Shown: positions 44,817 through 55,718, counted from the first letter of the stretch. The stretch: DNA of 64,000 bases from Deltaproteobacteria bacterium (GCA_021780755.1 JAJXYF010000027.1:1-64000), one strand, 5' to 3'. Translations and numbers: made by a program. Notes: generated from the letters alone by a model not told the origin.

Positions 44817-46028
44817 ATGGCAGCCGCATCGGAAGCGCCGAGCGTTTATTTTAATCCGTGGGACGCGGGCTACCGCGACAACCCGTATCCTCATTATGAG
44901 CCGCTGTACGGCCGCCCGCCCCATCTGATGAGCCTGTTCATTCCGATGGCGCTGGTGGCGCGCTATGCCGACGCGGTCGCGGTTCTGCGTGATCCGGAGC
45001 GCTTTTCGAGCGTGCCACCGATGTCGCCATTTTTGGAGATGCGGCTGGCGGTATTCGGCCGCGCGCCGCGCGTGGTGTTTTCCGATCCGCCGGTCCATAC
45101 GCGGCTGCGCAGGTTGGTGAGCAAGGCGTTTACGACGTGGCGGATCAAGGACCTGGAACCGCGTATCCGGGAGTTCACGGCGACGCTGCTCGAGCGCGCG
45201 GCACGCAAGGGCGAATTCGAGGTGATGGCGGACCTCGCGAATCCGCTGCCGGTGCTGGTGATCGCGGAAATGCTCGGGGTGTCCCCGGACGATTACAAGC
45301 GGTTCAAGCAGTGGTCGGACGACGTGATCGAGTCCGACATGGTACCGCCGGGGGCCGAACTGCCGGAGCATGTGACGAGTTCGTTCAAGGCGTTGCGGGC
45401 CTATTTTATCGAAGAAATTGAGAGGCGGCGGCGCAATCCTGGCGACGATCTGGTGAGCGCGCTGGTGGCGGCGCGCGACGAGGCGGACGCGCTGAGCGAG
45501 GAGGAATTGATCGCGTTCGTGGTGCTGCTGCTGCTCGCGGGCAACGAAACGACGACCAACCTGATCGGCAACGGTATGCTCGCGCTGGGGCGCAATCCGG
45601 ACGAAATCGCGAAGCTGCGTGGGGATCTGTCGCTGATGCCGCGGGCGATCGAGGAGATGCTGCGCTACGACTGTCCGGTACAATCGACGGCGCGTTATCC
45701 GAAAGTCGATGTGGAAATCGGCGGGGTGGAGATCAAGGCGAACGTGCCGACGTTCGTGATCGTGGCGGCGGCAAATCGCGACCCGGCACAGTTTCCCGCA
45801 GCACATCAGTTCGACGTGACACGCACGCCCAACGACCATCTGGCATTCGGCAACGGGATTCATTATTGCCTGGGCGCGCCGCTGGCGCGGATGGAAGGGG
45901 CGATCGCGATCAGGGCCGCGCTGGAGCGGTTTCCGCGGCTGCGGCTGGCGGAGCCCGCGGCGCCGCTCACGTATAAGGGTTCGTACTTCCTGCGCGGTCT
46001 GAGTTCGCTCAGAATGGCGGTGGAGTAG
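44817..46028 (+). CDS. Cytochrome P450, tandem copy 2
   Basis: 403 residues. SVYFNPWDAGYRDNPYPHYE parallels the N-terminus of the first P450. The I-helix (LLAGNETTTNLIGNG), EEMLRY and FGNGIHYCLGAPL are intact. The ATG at 44817 has GAGGTGA eight to ten bases upstream; an earlier GTG at 44808 lies in that site. The two copies are likely a duplication with different substrate preference. Confidence 0.93.
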   Translation: MAAASEAPSVYFNPWDAGYRDNPYPHYEPLYGRPPHLMSLFIPMALVARYADAVAVLRDPERFSSVPPMSPFLEMRLAVFGRAPRVVFSDPPVHTRLRRLVSKAFTTWRIKDLEPRIREFTATLLERAARKGEFEVMADLANPLPVLVIAEMLGVSPDDYKRFKQWSDDVIESDMVPPGAELPEHVTSSFKALRAYFIEEIERRRRNPGDDLVSALVAARDEADALSEEELIAFVVLLLLAGNETTTNLIGNGMLALGRNPDEIAKLRGDLSLMPRAIEEMLRYDCPVQSTARYPKVDVEIGGVEIKANVPTFVIVAAANRDPAQFPAAHQFDVTRTPNDHLAFGNGIHYCLGAPLARMEGAIAIRAALERFPRLRLAEPAAPLTYKGSYFLRGLSSLRMAVE

Positions 46029-46113
46029 GCGCTCGCGCGGCGGACCTCGACGGGCGAGATCGCGGCGCGCGGAAAATACGCCACCCAGCGGAACCGCGCC
46101 AACCAACTAAGCA

Positions 46114-47445
46114 ATGAGCGAACTTTCGGGCGACGCCGGCGGTTCCGACCACACGCCGCATCACGCGCGCTTACCCTGGCTCGCGCGGCAGTTCCCGCCG
46201 TTCACGCCGCGCCAATGGCGCGTGTTCTGGATTTCGACGACCGCGGGCTACTTCGACAGTTACGACGGCGCGCTGCTCGGCCTGGCGCTGAAGCAGATCC
46301 AGCGCGGGCTCGGAATCGCCGAGGCCAATCTCGGCAACCTGCTCTCGATCATCCGGCTGGGCTACCTGGTCTCGCTGCTGCTATCACCGCTGGCCGACGT
46401 TTTCGGCCGACGCCGCCTGCTGCTCTACACCATAGTCGGCTACACGTTTTTCACCGCGTTGAGCGCGATCGCGCAAAACGAGCGGAGCTTCGTCGCGGCG
46501 CAATTCCTGGCGCGGGCGTTTTCGGGCGCCGAGGCTACGGTGTCGCTGGTGATCCTGGTCGAGGAGGTGGATGCGGCGGTGCGCGGATGGGCGATCGGGA
46601 TGCAGGGCGCGCTGGCCATCACGGGGTACGGGTTGGCGGCGATCGTGTTCTCAATGATCACGATCATTCCCTACGGGTGGCGCGGATTGTTTGCGCTCGC
46701 GGTGCTGCCGCTGGGGCTGATCATCCCGTTGCGGCGGGCGCTGCCGGAAAGTCGCCGCTTCGAGGACGAAACGCTTGCGGGAGAACGTCCGCGCAATATC
46801 TGGCAGCCGCTGGCGGCGCTGGTGCGGGTCTATCCGCGACGGCTCGCGATGCTGGTCGCGGTATCTTTCCTGAACTCGATGGGGTGGAGTCCGGCGGGCC
46901 TGTTTTTTCCGAAATATTTGCAGGAGGCGCTCGCCTGGACGCCCGGGCAGGTTTCGAGCCTGGTGGTGTTTGGCGGGGCGATCGGAATCCTCGGCAGTAT
47001 CGTGGCCGGGCGCTTGAGCGATCGCGTGGGGCGGCGCACAGCGGGGTCGCTGTTCATGTTCGTCGCGCCGGTCTTCGCGATCTGGATGTACACCACGCGC
47101 ACTGACGCGGTGATCTGGCTGTGGATTGTGCGGCTGTTCCTCGATACGGCGGCGGCCACGATCCTGAGTGCATACAGCGTCGAGCTGTTTCCGACCTCCC
47201 ATCGGTCGGCGGCGGCAAGCGCTCTGACGGTGGCGGGCACCACCGGCGCGGCGCTCGGGCTTTTTCTCGAGGGCGCACTGTATGGGGCCGCGGGATCGCA
47301 TTGGCAGGCGATTCGCATCCTGATGGTGTTCTCGATGGCGGCAGCGCTGATCATGTTCGCGGCGTTTCCGGAGACGGCCGGACGCGAACTCGAGGAGATC
47401 TCGCCGGAAGTGGCGAAGGCTGCGACACCGGCGGCGATTCGCTAG
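46114..47445 (+). CDS. MFS transporter
   Basis: 443 residues with 12 predicted helices. The loop 2-3 signature region SPLADVFGRRRLLL and the later GRLSDRVGRRTAG mark the major facilitator superfamily (sugar/aromatic-acid porter-like). The N-terminal ~30 residues are cytoplasmic. It could take up the P450 substrate or export a product. It is 86 bp downstream of the second P450 on the same strand. Confidence 0.9.
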   Translation: MSELSGDAGGSDHTPHHARLPWLARQFPPFTPRQWRVFWISTTAGYFDSYDGALLGLALKQIQRGLGIAEANLGNLLSIIRLGYLVSLLLSPLADVFGRRRLLLYTIVGYTFFTALSAIAQNERSFVAAQFLARAFSGAEATVSLVILVEEVDAAVRGWAIGMQGALAITGYGLAAIVFSMITIIPYGWRGLFALAVLPLGLIIPLRRALPESRRFEDETLAGERPRNIWQPLAALVRVYPRRLAMLVAVSFLNSMGWSPAGLFFPKYLQEALAWTPGQVSSLVVFGGAIGILGSIVAGRLSDRVGRRTAGSLFMFVAPVFAIWMYTTRTDAVIWLWIVRLFLDTAAATILSAYSVELFPTSHRSAAASALTVAGTTGAALGLFLEGALYGAAGSHWQAIRILMVFSMAAALIMFAAFPETAGRELEEISPEVAKAATPAAIR

Positions 47446-47526
47446 CAGGGTGTTGAGTTGAGATTTCGGACCATTGACAATTTTCCGGCTTTCTCAGAAC
47501 CCCTAAACTGCGTCAAGCGTACACGG

Positions 47527-47823
47527 CTACTCCGCGCGCGGCTGAACGTCGCGCTCAATCTGCGCCTGGTGTTCCCGCGCTGCGGTGCGCAGATCGTAGG
47601 TGCTCTGCAGGTTTAGCCAAAACTGCGGATTGACACCGAAATAGCGGCCAAGGCGCAAGGCCGTGTCCGCGGTGATCGCACGCTCGCCCTCGATGATCTG
47701 CGCGATACGGTTCGGCGGCACGCGCAGTGCCATCGCCAGCTGGTGCGGGTTCATATCGAGGGGCTTCAGGAACTCCTCGAGCAGGATTTCGCCAGGATGA
47801 ATTGGGGGAAGCGTCTTAGACAT
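47527..47823 (-). CDS. higA: HigA-type antitoxin
   Basis: 98 residues, XRE-like helix-turn-helix of the VapI/HigA family. HPGEILLEEFLKPLDMNPHQLA and RIAQIIEGERAITADTALRLGRYFG are the family's signature. It neutralises the toxin encoded just upstream and represses their promoter. In higBA loci the toxin comes first, as it does here. Confidence 0.93.
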   Translation of the reverse strand: MSKTLPPIHPGEILLEEFLKPLDMNPHQLAMALRVPPNRIAQIIEGERAITADTALRLGRYFGVNPQFWLNLQSTYDLRTAAREHQAQIERDVQPRAE

Positions 47824-47874
47824 ATAGATACTCGAATATAGTAATTGAATACAGTTGCGGTTACGGCCGCCGCG

Positions 47875-48156
47875 TCAGTGGTAATCAGTGATCTCTACAT
47901 TGAACGCATCTCCTTCTTTCCAGACGAAGCATATCCGCCATTGGTCGTTGATCCGGATGCTGTGTTGACCTGCCCGCTCTTTCTTAAGGGCTTCGAGATG
48001 GTTACCACGATTGATCGCCAGCACCCGGAGGTCCGTCGCGGCATCCAGCACCAGAAGCTTGCGGCGAGCCGCCTGCTGGATCGCCTGAAATCGGCCCACG
48101 GGTTGATCGTTGAAAATGGCTTCGGCGCCCGTGTCCTTGAAAGAACGTATCGCCAT
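47875..48156 (-). CDS. higB: HigB-type toxin (RelE/ParE fold)
   Basis: 93 residues. MAIRSFKDTGAEAIFNDQ, ATDLRVLAINRGNHLEALK and SIRINDQWRICFVW are typical of HigB, a ribosome-dependent mRNA endonuclease. The ATG at 48156 sits seven bases after a strong -10 box, so the transcript may be leaderless or nearly so. It is 51 bp upstream of higA on the minus strand. Confidence 0.92.
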   Translation of the reverse strand: MAIRSFKDTGAEAIFNDQPVGRFQAIQQAARRKLLVLDAATDLRVLAINRGNHLEALKKERAGQHSIRINDQWRICFVWKEGDAFNVEITDYH

Positions 48157-48163
48157 TACGCTA

Positions 48164-48192
48164 ATGATATGACGCACCGCGTCAAACGTCAA
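48164..48192 (-). promoter_or_regulatory. higBA promoter with embedded operator
   Basis: On the minus strand TTGACG (48192-48187) is 17 bp from TATCAT (48169-48164). An inverted repeat TGACGC-N3-GCGTCA (48170-48184) fills the spacer, the expected place for HigA binding. Confidence 0.65.
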
Positions 48193-48255
48193 GCGTCGCG
48201 TTCCGTCCATAGAATCATTTTTCAGGTCTCGCGACACCCTGCTAGATTGTCGGCC

Positions 48256-48759
48256 GTGAGACTTCAGTGCCGTCGTACTTCATCGAGTCCCCTTGCAGCG
48301 GCGAGCGCGAGTATCGCGATGCTCGCGTTTGCGATGCTGACGCTGGTGCTGAGCGCGTGCGCGCAGGGGCCGCGCATCGAAATCACCGGGGCCGGCGGTG
48401 TGCTGCGGGCGGCGGTCAGCGTCGAGGTCGCCGACACCTCCGCGAGCCGCGAATACGGCCTGATGTTTCGCAAGCATCTGGACGAAGACGCGGGCATGAT
48501 CTTCGTCTTCAAGGCGCCGGAGCATCAGCAATTCTGGATGAAGAACACGATCATCCCGCTCGATATGATCTTCGCCGACGTCAACGGAAAGATCATCGGG
48601 GTGGTGAGCAAGGCGGAGCCGTTTTCCGAGGCGATCGACGCGGTCGATGGGGATTCGCAATACGTGCTCGAGGTTAACAGCGGCTTTTGCGAGCGGCACG
48701 GAGTGAAGGCGGGCGACACGCTGCACTTCGTGGGTTTCGTGCCACGGGCGTCCGATTGA
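48256..48759 (+). CDS. DUF192 lipoprotein
   Basis: About 167 residues from GTG 48256. A hydrophobic stretch and lipobox LSAC (about residue 37) indicate lipidation. The DUF192 domain has GLMFRKHLDEDAGMIFVF and HQQFWMKNTIIPLDMIF. DUF192 proteins are small envelope or cytoplasmic proteins of unknown function. The start is uncertain; a downstream ATG at 48319 would shorten the signal. Confidence 0.8.
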   Translation: MRLQCRRTSSSPLAAASASIAMLAFAMLTLVLSACAQGPRIEITGAGGVLRAAVSVEVADTSASREYGLMFRKHLDEDAGMIFVFKAPEHQQFWMKNTIIPLDMIFADVNGKIIGVVSKAEPFSEAIDAVDGDSQYVLEVNSGFCERHGVKAGDTLHFVGFVPRASD

Positions 48760-48761
48760 AG

Positions 48762-49151
48762 CTACGCGGAGAGCGATTTGCGGACGGTCGCGGACTGGCG
48801 GGCCTGCCAGGCGAAGGTGCCGATCACGGCGAGCAGGAACGCCGACATAAAGATGATAGTGGAGACCCAGAACGAGGTCATGAAGGAGGCGCCGCCGTGG
48901 GTCGGGGCGAGACTCTGGGCGAGGCCGTAGAAACGCACGCGCATCGCGGCGAAGATAATCAACATGGCGACGGCGGCGGCGCGGCTGCGCCGGTAGATGC
49001 CATAGGCGATGCCGAAGAACGCCAGGGTGATGACTAGATTGGGGAAGTTGAGACCGCCGGTTCTGGTCGCGACCAGCAGATTGCCAATGCAAGCGATACC
49101 CGCCGCGATCCATCCGCAGGCGATGAACGCCTTGACCATTCCGTCGCTCAT
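48762..49151 (-). CDS. Hypothetical membrane protein
   Basis: 129 residues with four hydrophobic helices. It starts MSDGMVKAFIACGWIAAG and ends basic. No family recognised. It converges with the DUF192 gene, the two stops being two bases apart. Confidence 0.7.
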   Translation of the reverse strand: MSDGMVKAFIACGWIAAGIACIGNLLVATRTGGLNFPNLVITLAFFGIAYGIYRRSRAAAVAMLIIFAAMRVRFYGLAQSLAPTHGGASFMTSFWVSTIIFMSAFLLAVIGTFAWQARQSATVRKSLSA

Positions 49152-49289
49152 GGTGCCCTGTCTTTCGGGGTGGCAGCCGCTTTAATGCGGGGCCGCCCAA
49201 TTGATATATTTCGCGGTTGCATCGTATCCTGATCCGATTATACGCGCGCCGGAGTTTCCGCGGATTGGCCGGCACATGAGTTTTACCTG

Positions 49290-50840
49290 ATGGGATTAAA
49301 AGAAAATATCGAACGCATCCAGGAACTTTCGCGGCTGGCCGAGGCGGCGGGCGGCGAGGACCGGCTGAAGCGGCAACGCGAGGCGGGGCGGCTGACGGCG
49401 CGGGAACGGGTGGAATTCCTGCTCGATCGTGATTCGTTCGTCGAGCTCGACAAGTTCAAGACCCATCGGAACACCGATTTTGGCATGGCCGAACGCAAGA
49501 TTCCGGGCGACGGCGTGGTGACCGGTTACGGCACGATCGACGGACGGCAGGTCGCGGTCTTCTCGCAGGATTTTACCGTATTCGGCGGCAGTCTGTCGGG
49601 CGCGTTTGCCGAGAAAGTCTGCAAGATAATGGATTTCGCCGCGAAGGTCGGCTGTCCCGTGATCGGAATCAACGACTCGGGCGGCGCGCGAATCCAGGAG
49701 GGCGTGGTGTCACTGGCGGGCTACGCCGACATCTTTTTGCGCAACGTGCTGTCGTCGGGCGTGGTACCGCAGATTTCGGCGATCATGGGACCTTGTGCCG
49801 GGGGCGCGGTGTACTCGCCCGCGATGACCGACTTTATCGTGATGGTGCGCGACACCTCGTACATGTTCATCACGGGGCCCGACGTCATCAAGGCGACCAC
49901 CCATGAAGAGGTGACGATGCAGGACCTCGGCGGCGCCGACACGCATTCGACGCGGTCGGGCGTATGCCATCTGGAGGCGAGCGACGACCAGAGCGCGCTG
50001 CTGACGATTCGCGAGCTGCTCTCGTACATGCCGTCGAACAACGTCGAGGACCCGCCGTTTCGCGCGGCGACGGACGATCCAAATCGGCGCGACGAGGCAC
50101 TCGATACGGCGGTGCCGGAGAACCCGAACAAGCCGTACGACATGCGCGAGATCATCACGCGGGTGGTGGACGACGCGCACTGGCTCGAAGTGCAGCCGGA
50201 CTGGGCGCAGAACATGCTGATCGGGTTCGCGCGCCTCGGCGGCTACTCGGTCGGGATCGTGGCGAACCAGCCGGCATATCTCGCGGGGTGTCTGGATATC
50301 GACGCGTCGGTGAAGGCGGCGCGCTTCGTGCGTTTTTGCGATTGTTTCAATATCCCGCTGGTGACGTTCGTCGATGTGCCGGGATTTCTGCCGGGGACCG
50401 CGCAGGAGTTCGGCGGGATCATCCGCCACGGCGCGAAGCTGCTGTACGCCTACTGCGAAGCGACGGTGCCGAAGATCACCGTCATCACGCGCAAGGCCTA
50501 TGGCGGCGCTTATGACGTGATGTCGTCGAAGCACATTCGCGGCGATTTCAACTTCGCGTATCCGAGCGCGGAGATCGCGGTGATGGGGCCCGAGGGCGCG
50601 GTGAATATCGTTTTTCGCAGCCAGATCGAAAAGGCCAAGGACCCGGTCGCCGAGAAAGCCCGGCTGGTCGAGGAGTATCGGCGGACCTTCGCGAATCCGT
50701 TCAAGGCGGCGGAACTCGGCTATATCGACGAGGTGCTGATGCCGCGCGATACGCGGCCGCGGCTGATCACGTCGCTGAAGGCGCTCGAAAACAAGCGCGA
50801 AAAGAATCCCCCGCGCAAGCACGGAAACATCCCGCTGTGA
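49290..50840 (+). CDS. Acyl-CoA carboxylase, carboxyltransferase subunit (PccB-like)
   Basis: 516 residues. Conserved blocks are [76 protein letters not shown] and [16 protein letters not shown] with [11 protein letters not shown], all typical of propionyl-CoA carboxylase beta subunits. It transfers CO2 from biotin to an acyl-CoA. The biotin carboxylase and carrier follow in order, and methylmalonyl-CoA mutase comes next, so propionyl-CoA is the likely substrate. Confidence 0.93.
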   Translation: MGLKENIERIQELSRLAEAAGGEDRLKRQREAGRLTARERVEFLLDRDSFVELDKFKTHRNTDFGMAERKIPGDGVVTGYGTIDGRQVAVFSQDFTVFGGSLSGAFAEKVCKIMDFAAKVGCPVIGINDSGGARIQEGVVSLAGYADIFLRNVLSSGVVPQISAIMGPCAGGAVYSPAMTDFIVMVRDTSYMFITGPDVIKATTHEEVTMQDLGGADTHSTRSGVCHLEASDDQSALLTIRELLSYMPSNNVEDPPFRAATDDPNRRDEALDTAVPENPNKPYDMREIITRVVDDAHWLEVQPDWAQNMLIGFARLGGYSVGIVANQPAYLAGCLDIDASVKAARFVRFCDCFNIPLVTFVDVPGFLPGTAQEFGGIIRHGAKLLYAYCEATVPKITVITRKAYGGAYDVMSSKHIRGDFNFAYPSAEIAVMGPEGAVNIVFRSQIEKAKDPVAEKARLVEEYRRTFANPFKAAELGYIDEVLMPRDTRPRLITSLKALENKREKNPPRKHGNIPL

Positions 50841-50935
50841 ATGCGCACGGCATTGGCGTTCGCGTCGCATCGATGGCGTTGGATACCCTCGGATGGGCGA
50901 CAGCAAGCGGCCTCGGCGTGCTGATTACCTGACGG

Positions 50936-52471
50936 ATGACTGAGAAAATGTTCAAGCGGATCCTGATTGCCAACCGCGGCGAGATCGCCGTTCGCGTAAT
51001 TCGCGCATGCCGCGAGTTGGGTATCGAATCGGTGGCGGTGTTTTCGGAGGCGGACCGCGCCGCGCTGCATGTGCGCGCGGCCGATTACGCCGTGGCCGTG
51101 GGACCATCGCCCGCGCGCGAGAGTTACCTGAACGTCGAGCGCATCCTCGCCGCGGCCAAAGCGACTGGCGCCGAAGCGGTGCATCCGGGGTACGGATTCT
51201 TTTCGGAGAACGCGGGCTTCGCGCGCGCGGTCGCCGACGCTGGCATGGTCTTTATCGGGCCACCCCCGATCGCGATCGAAAAAATGGGCGACAAGGTCGA
51301 AGCGCGCAAGCTGATGGCGGCGGCGGGCGTGCCGGTGGTGCCCGGCTCGCCCGGCACGCTCGAGACCGAGGACGAGGTCCGCGCGATCGCCAAAAAGATC
51401 GGCTTCCCGATCATGGTGAAGGCGGCCGCCGGCGGCGGTGGCAAGGGCCTGCGCCTGGTCGAGCATGAAAAGGACCTCGCGTCGGTCGTGCGCACGGTTG
51501 CGAGCGAGGCCAAGTCGTCATTCGGCGATGGGCGCTTTTATGTCGAGAAATTCGTCAAGCGGCCCCGGCATATCGAGGTTCAGGTCTTCGCGGATCAGAA
51601 GGGCGAGACGGTGCACGTGTTCGAGCGCGAATGTTCGCTCCAGCGACGGCATCAGAAGGTCGTCGAGGAATCGCCATCGCCGTTTATCACGCCGGAGATG
51701 CGCCGGGCGATGGGCGAGGTCGCGGTGAAGGCGGCGCGCGCGGTGAACTACGTCGGCGCCGGGACGATCGAATTTCTCGCCGACGCCGATCGCAACTTTT
51801 ACTTTCTTGAGATGAACACGCGCATCCAGGTCGAGCATCCGGTGACCGAAATGGTCACCGGCGTCGATTTGGTCAAGGCGCAGATCCAGGTTGCGGCGGG
51901 GCTGCCGCTACCGTTCAAGCAGGCCGATCTGGCGCAGCGCGGATGGGCGATCGAATGCCGCATCTATGCCGAGGACCCTGCCGCGGGCTTTGTTCCAGCG
52001 CCGGGGCGGATCGATACGCTGCGCTTCCCCGACGGGCCGGGCGTGCGCGTCGATGCCGGGGTGTACGAGGGCGCCGAGGTCTCGCTCTACTACGATCCGA
52101 TGATCGCGAAGCTGGCGACGTGGGGACGCGATCGCGCGGAGGCGATCGATCGGATGCGGCGGGCGCTTTCGGAATGCACGATCGCGGGCGAGCTCACGAC
52201 CAATCTCGCGTTCCATCGATGGGTGGTCGAGCAGCCGCGCTTCCAGGAGGGCGATTTCGATACCAATTTTATCAACGAGGAATACCGGCCGGACGCACTC
52301 GCGCGCGGCGAGGACCCGGTGCGGCTGGCGGCGCTGCTGGCGGCGGCGGTCACCGCGCAGCGCAGTCAGAACCATGTTGCGGCAGCGCCGGCCGCCAGCG
52401 CGGCCGCGGCAAAGGCAGGCAGCGTGTCGGCGTGGAAGACGCTCGGGCGTCTGGACATGCTGCGGCGCTAG
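50936..52471 (+). CDS. Biotin carboxylase subunit (propionyl-CoA carboxylase)
   Basis: 511 residues. KRILIANRGEIAVRVIRACR, AAAGGGGKGLR, ERECSLQRRHQKVVEE and EMNTRIQVEHPVTEMVTGVD are complete biotin carboxylase motifs. It works with the carrier at 52497 and the carboxyltransferase at 49290. A second, separate biotin carboxylase is at 6633. The C-terminal 40 residues are Ala-rich and lack a biotin site, so the carrier is a separate gene here. Confidence 0.94.
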   Translation: MTEKMFKRILIANRGEIAVRVIRACRELGIESVAVFSEADRAALHVRAADYAVAVGPSPARESYLNVERILAAAKATGAEAVHPGYGFFSENAGFARAVADAGMVFIGPPPIAIEKMGDKVEARKLMAAAGVPVVPGSPGTLETEDEVRAIAKKIGFPIMVKAAAGGGGKGLRLVEHEKDLASVVRTVASEAKSSFGDGRFYVEKFVKRPRHIEVQVFADQKGETVHVFERECSLQRRHQKVVEESPSPFITPEMRRAMGEVAVKAARAVNYVGAGTIEFLADADRNFYFLEMNTRIQVEHPVTEMVTGVDLVKAQIQVAAGLPLPFKQADLAQRGWAIECRIYAEDPAAGFVPAPGRIDTLRFPDGPGVRVDAGVYEGAEVSLYYDPMIAKLATWGRDRAEAIDRMRRALSECTIAGELTTNLAFHRWVVEQPRFQEGDFDTNFINEEYRPDALARGEDPVRLAALLAAAVTAQRSQNHVAAAPAASAAAAKAGSVSAWKTLGRLDMLRR

Positions 52472-52496
52472 CGGATCGTAGAGGAGAAACGGCGCG

Positions 52497-53000
52497 ATGC
52501 CGAAATACGTGGCGACGCTCGACGGCGCCGATCATCAGTTGGAAGTGGAAGAGCTTTCGGCGCATGCGCTGCGCGTTAAGATCGGCGAGCGTCAATTCGA
52601 GGTTGATGTCCATCGCGCCGGGCACTCGTCGTATTCGATCCTGATCGACAATCGCTCGTTCGATTTCGAGGTCGGACGTGAGGGCGAGGAGTTGGTGGTG
52701 GCGTCGCGCGGCGGTGCGGCGCGGATAACGCTGGTCGATGCGGCGCGGCGCTCGCGGCATCCGGGGGCGCGGCCGGCGGCGGCGGGGAAGGCGGCGCTGA
52801 AGGCGATGATGCCGGGACGGGTGGTCAACGTCCTGGTCAACCTCGGCGATGAAGTCGCGGCGCATCAGGGTTTGCTGGTGGTCGAGGCGATGAAGATGGA
52901 AAACGAATTGAAGTCGCCCAAGGCCGGCAAGGTGGTCGAGCTGAAAGTGAAGCCGGGGCAGACGGTGGAAAAGGGTGAATTGCTACTGGTAGTGGAGTAG
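52497..53000 (+). CDS. Biotin carboxyl carrier protein
   Basis: 167 residues. The biotinyl domain near the end has MMPGRVVNVLVNLGDEVAAH and EAMKMENEL, where Lys is the biotin site. GGAG precedes the ATG by about ten bases. It lies 25 bp downstream of the carboxylase and 18 bp upstream of the mutase, so the four genes form one operon-like unit. Confidence 0.93.
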   Translation: MPKYVATLDGADHQLEVEELSAHALRVKIGERQFEVDVHRAGHSSYSILIDNRSFDFEVGREGEELVVASRGGAARITLVDAARRSRHPGARPAAAGKAALKAMMPGRVVNVLVNLGDEVAAHQGLLVVEAMKMENELKSPKAGKVVELKVKPGQTVEKGELLLVVE

Positions 53001-53018
53001 CCGATCGAGGCGATTAGC

Positions 53019-54692
<1,674 letters not shown>

Positions 54693-54830
54693 TGCCGCGG
54701 TAACCGCGTCCGCCGATATTTCCCGATGTGGGCTTTCATCTGCCGCCGATGTCTGGAAGATTAAATGCTCGCACCGACGTAATTCGGTGACGCGATCGAC
54801 GAAGCGTCAGCCACGGGAGATAGCAAATAG

Positions 54831-55397
54831 ATGGGGCCGTTGCCGAAGGGCGTGTTTCTGACCAAGGGCGTGGGCAAGCACCGCGAGAAGCTCAATGCCT
54901 TCGAGCTTTCGCTGCGTTCAGCACAGATTGCGGAGTACAACCTGGTTCGCGTGAAATCGATTTTCCCGCCGCTGTGCAAGTTGATCTCGCCACAGGAAGG
55001 GCAGCGCTATCTGCGTCCCGGACAAATCGTGTTTGCGGTGATGAGCGACAACGCGACCGACGAACCGCATCGGCTGTGCGCGGCCTCGGTGGGCGTCGCG
55101 ATCCCGGCCGACTCGCGCCAGTACGGTTATCTTTCGGAGCATCACAGCTTCGGCGAGACCGAGCAGAAGGCGGGCGACTACGCGGAAGACCTCGCGGCGA
55201 TGATGCTGGCGACGATTCTCGGGGTGGATTTCGATCCGAACGTCAGCTACGACGAGCGCAAGGACATCTGGCGGGTGTCGGACAAGATCGTATCGACGCG
55301 CAACGTGACGCAATCGGCGATGGGCGATCGCGACGGACTGTGGACGTCGGTGGTCGCGGCGGCGGTATTCGTCGATCTGCCCGAAAGCGGCAAGTAG
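54831..55397 (+). CDS. Pyruvoyl-dependent arginine decarboxylase-like protein
   Basis: 188 residues. GVFLTKGVGKHREKLNAFEL, YGYLSEHHSFGETEQKAG and STRNVTQSAMGDRDGLWTS match the pyruvoyl arginine decarboxylase family, which makes agmatine. The self-cleavage site of most members is Ser-Ser (SSIxPP). Here it reads VKSIFPP: the Ser that becomes pyruvoyl is kept, but the preceding Ser is Lys. Other pyruvoyl enzymes tolerate different residues before the Ser, so processing may still occur. The upstream GGAG is about 16 bases away, so the start is somewhat uncertain. Confidence 0.8.
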   Translation: MGPLPKGVFLTKGVGKHREKLNAFELSLRSAQIAEYNLVRVKSIFPPLCKLISPQEGQRYLRPGQIVFAVMSDNATDEPHRLCAASVGVAIPADSRQYGYLSEHHSFGETEQKAGDYAEDLAAMMLATILGVDFDPNVSYDERKDIWRVSDKIVSTRNVTQSAMGDRDGLWTSVVAAAVFVDLPESGK

Positions 55398-55460
55398 GCG
55401 TCCGCGATCGCGAGTGCGGGCCGGTTTGAGGGCATCGCGGGCGCGGTGTACGCTTTAGCC

Positions 55461-55691
55461 ATGGCAACGGAAATTTTCTACTGCTCCCCTTGAGGCTACC
55501 GGCCACGCGCGGCCAGTCTGGCCGCGATACTCAAGTCCCGCTTCGACGAAGATGCGCGATTAACGACCGGCAAGAGCGGTCAATTCGATGTGATCGCGGA
55601 CGGTACGCTGATCTTCTCGAAAGCCGCCGTCGGCCGCTTTCCGCTGGAAGGCGAAGTCGAAGAGGCCTTCGCTAAACTCCGGCAGGGCTAG
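55461..55691 (+). CDS. SelW-like selenoprotein (Rdx family) read through TGA
   Basis: ATG 55461 to TAG 55689-55691 encodes 76 residues only if the in-frame TGA at 55491-55493 is read as selenocysteine. The N-terminus then is MATEIFYCSPUGYRPRA, with the CxxU redox motif of the SelW/SelT/Rdx thioredoxin-like family, and the rest agrees with it: GKSGQFDVIADGTLIFSKAA, GRFPLEGEVEEAF. A perfect hairpin lies 14 bases after TGA (55508-55526), where a bacterial SECIS should be. No selA, selB, selC or selD is in the window. The family suggests a thiol-redox role. If selenocysteine is not made by the host, it would be a pseudogene. Confidence 0.8.
55508..55526 (+). promoter_or_regulatory. Putative bacterial SECIS hairpin
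   Basis: CGCGGCCA (55508-55515) and TGGCCGCG (55519-55526) form an 8-bp perfect stem around the loop GTC. The distance from TGA and the loop that begins with G followed by T are as in bacterial SECIS elements recognised by SelB. Confidence 0.6.
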
Positions 55692-55718
55692 TTGGCGGCG
55701 CGCGCCTGGGTTTAGCCA

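Noticed and set aside
43266-46106. A 946-codon open frame on the minus strand across both P450 genes
   Set aside because: Arg/His/Gln-rich translation typical of the antisense of GC-rich genes; the plus strand carries two intact P450s.
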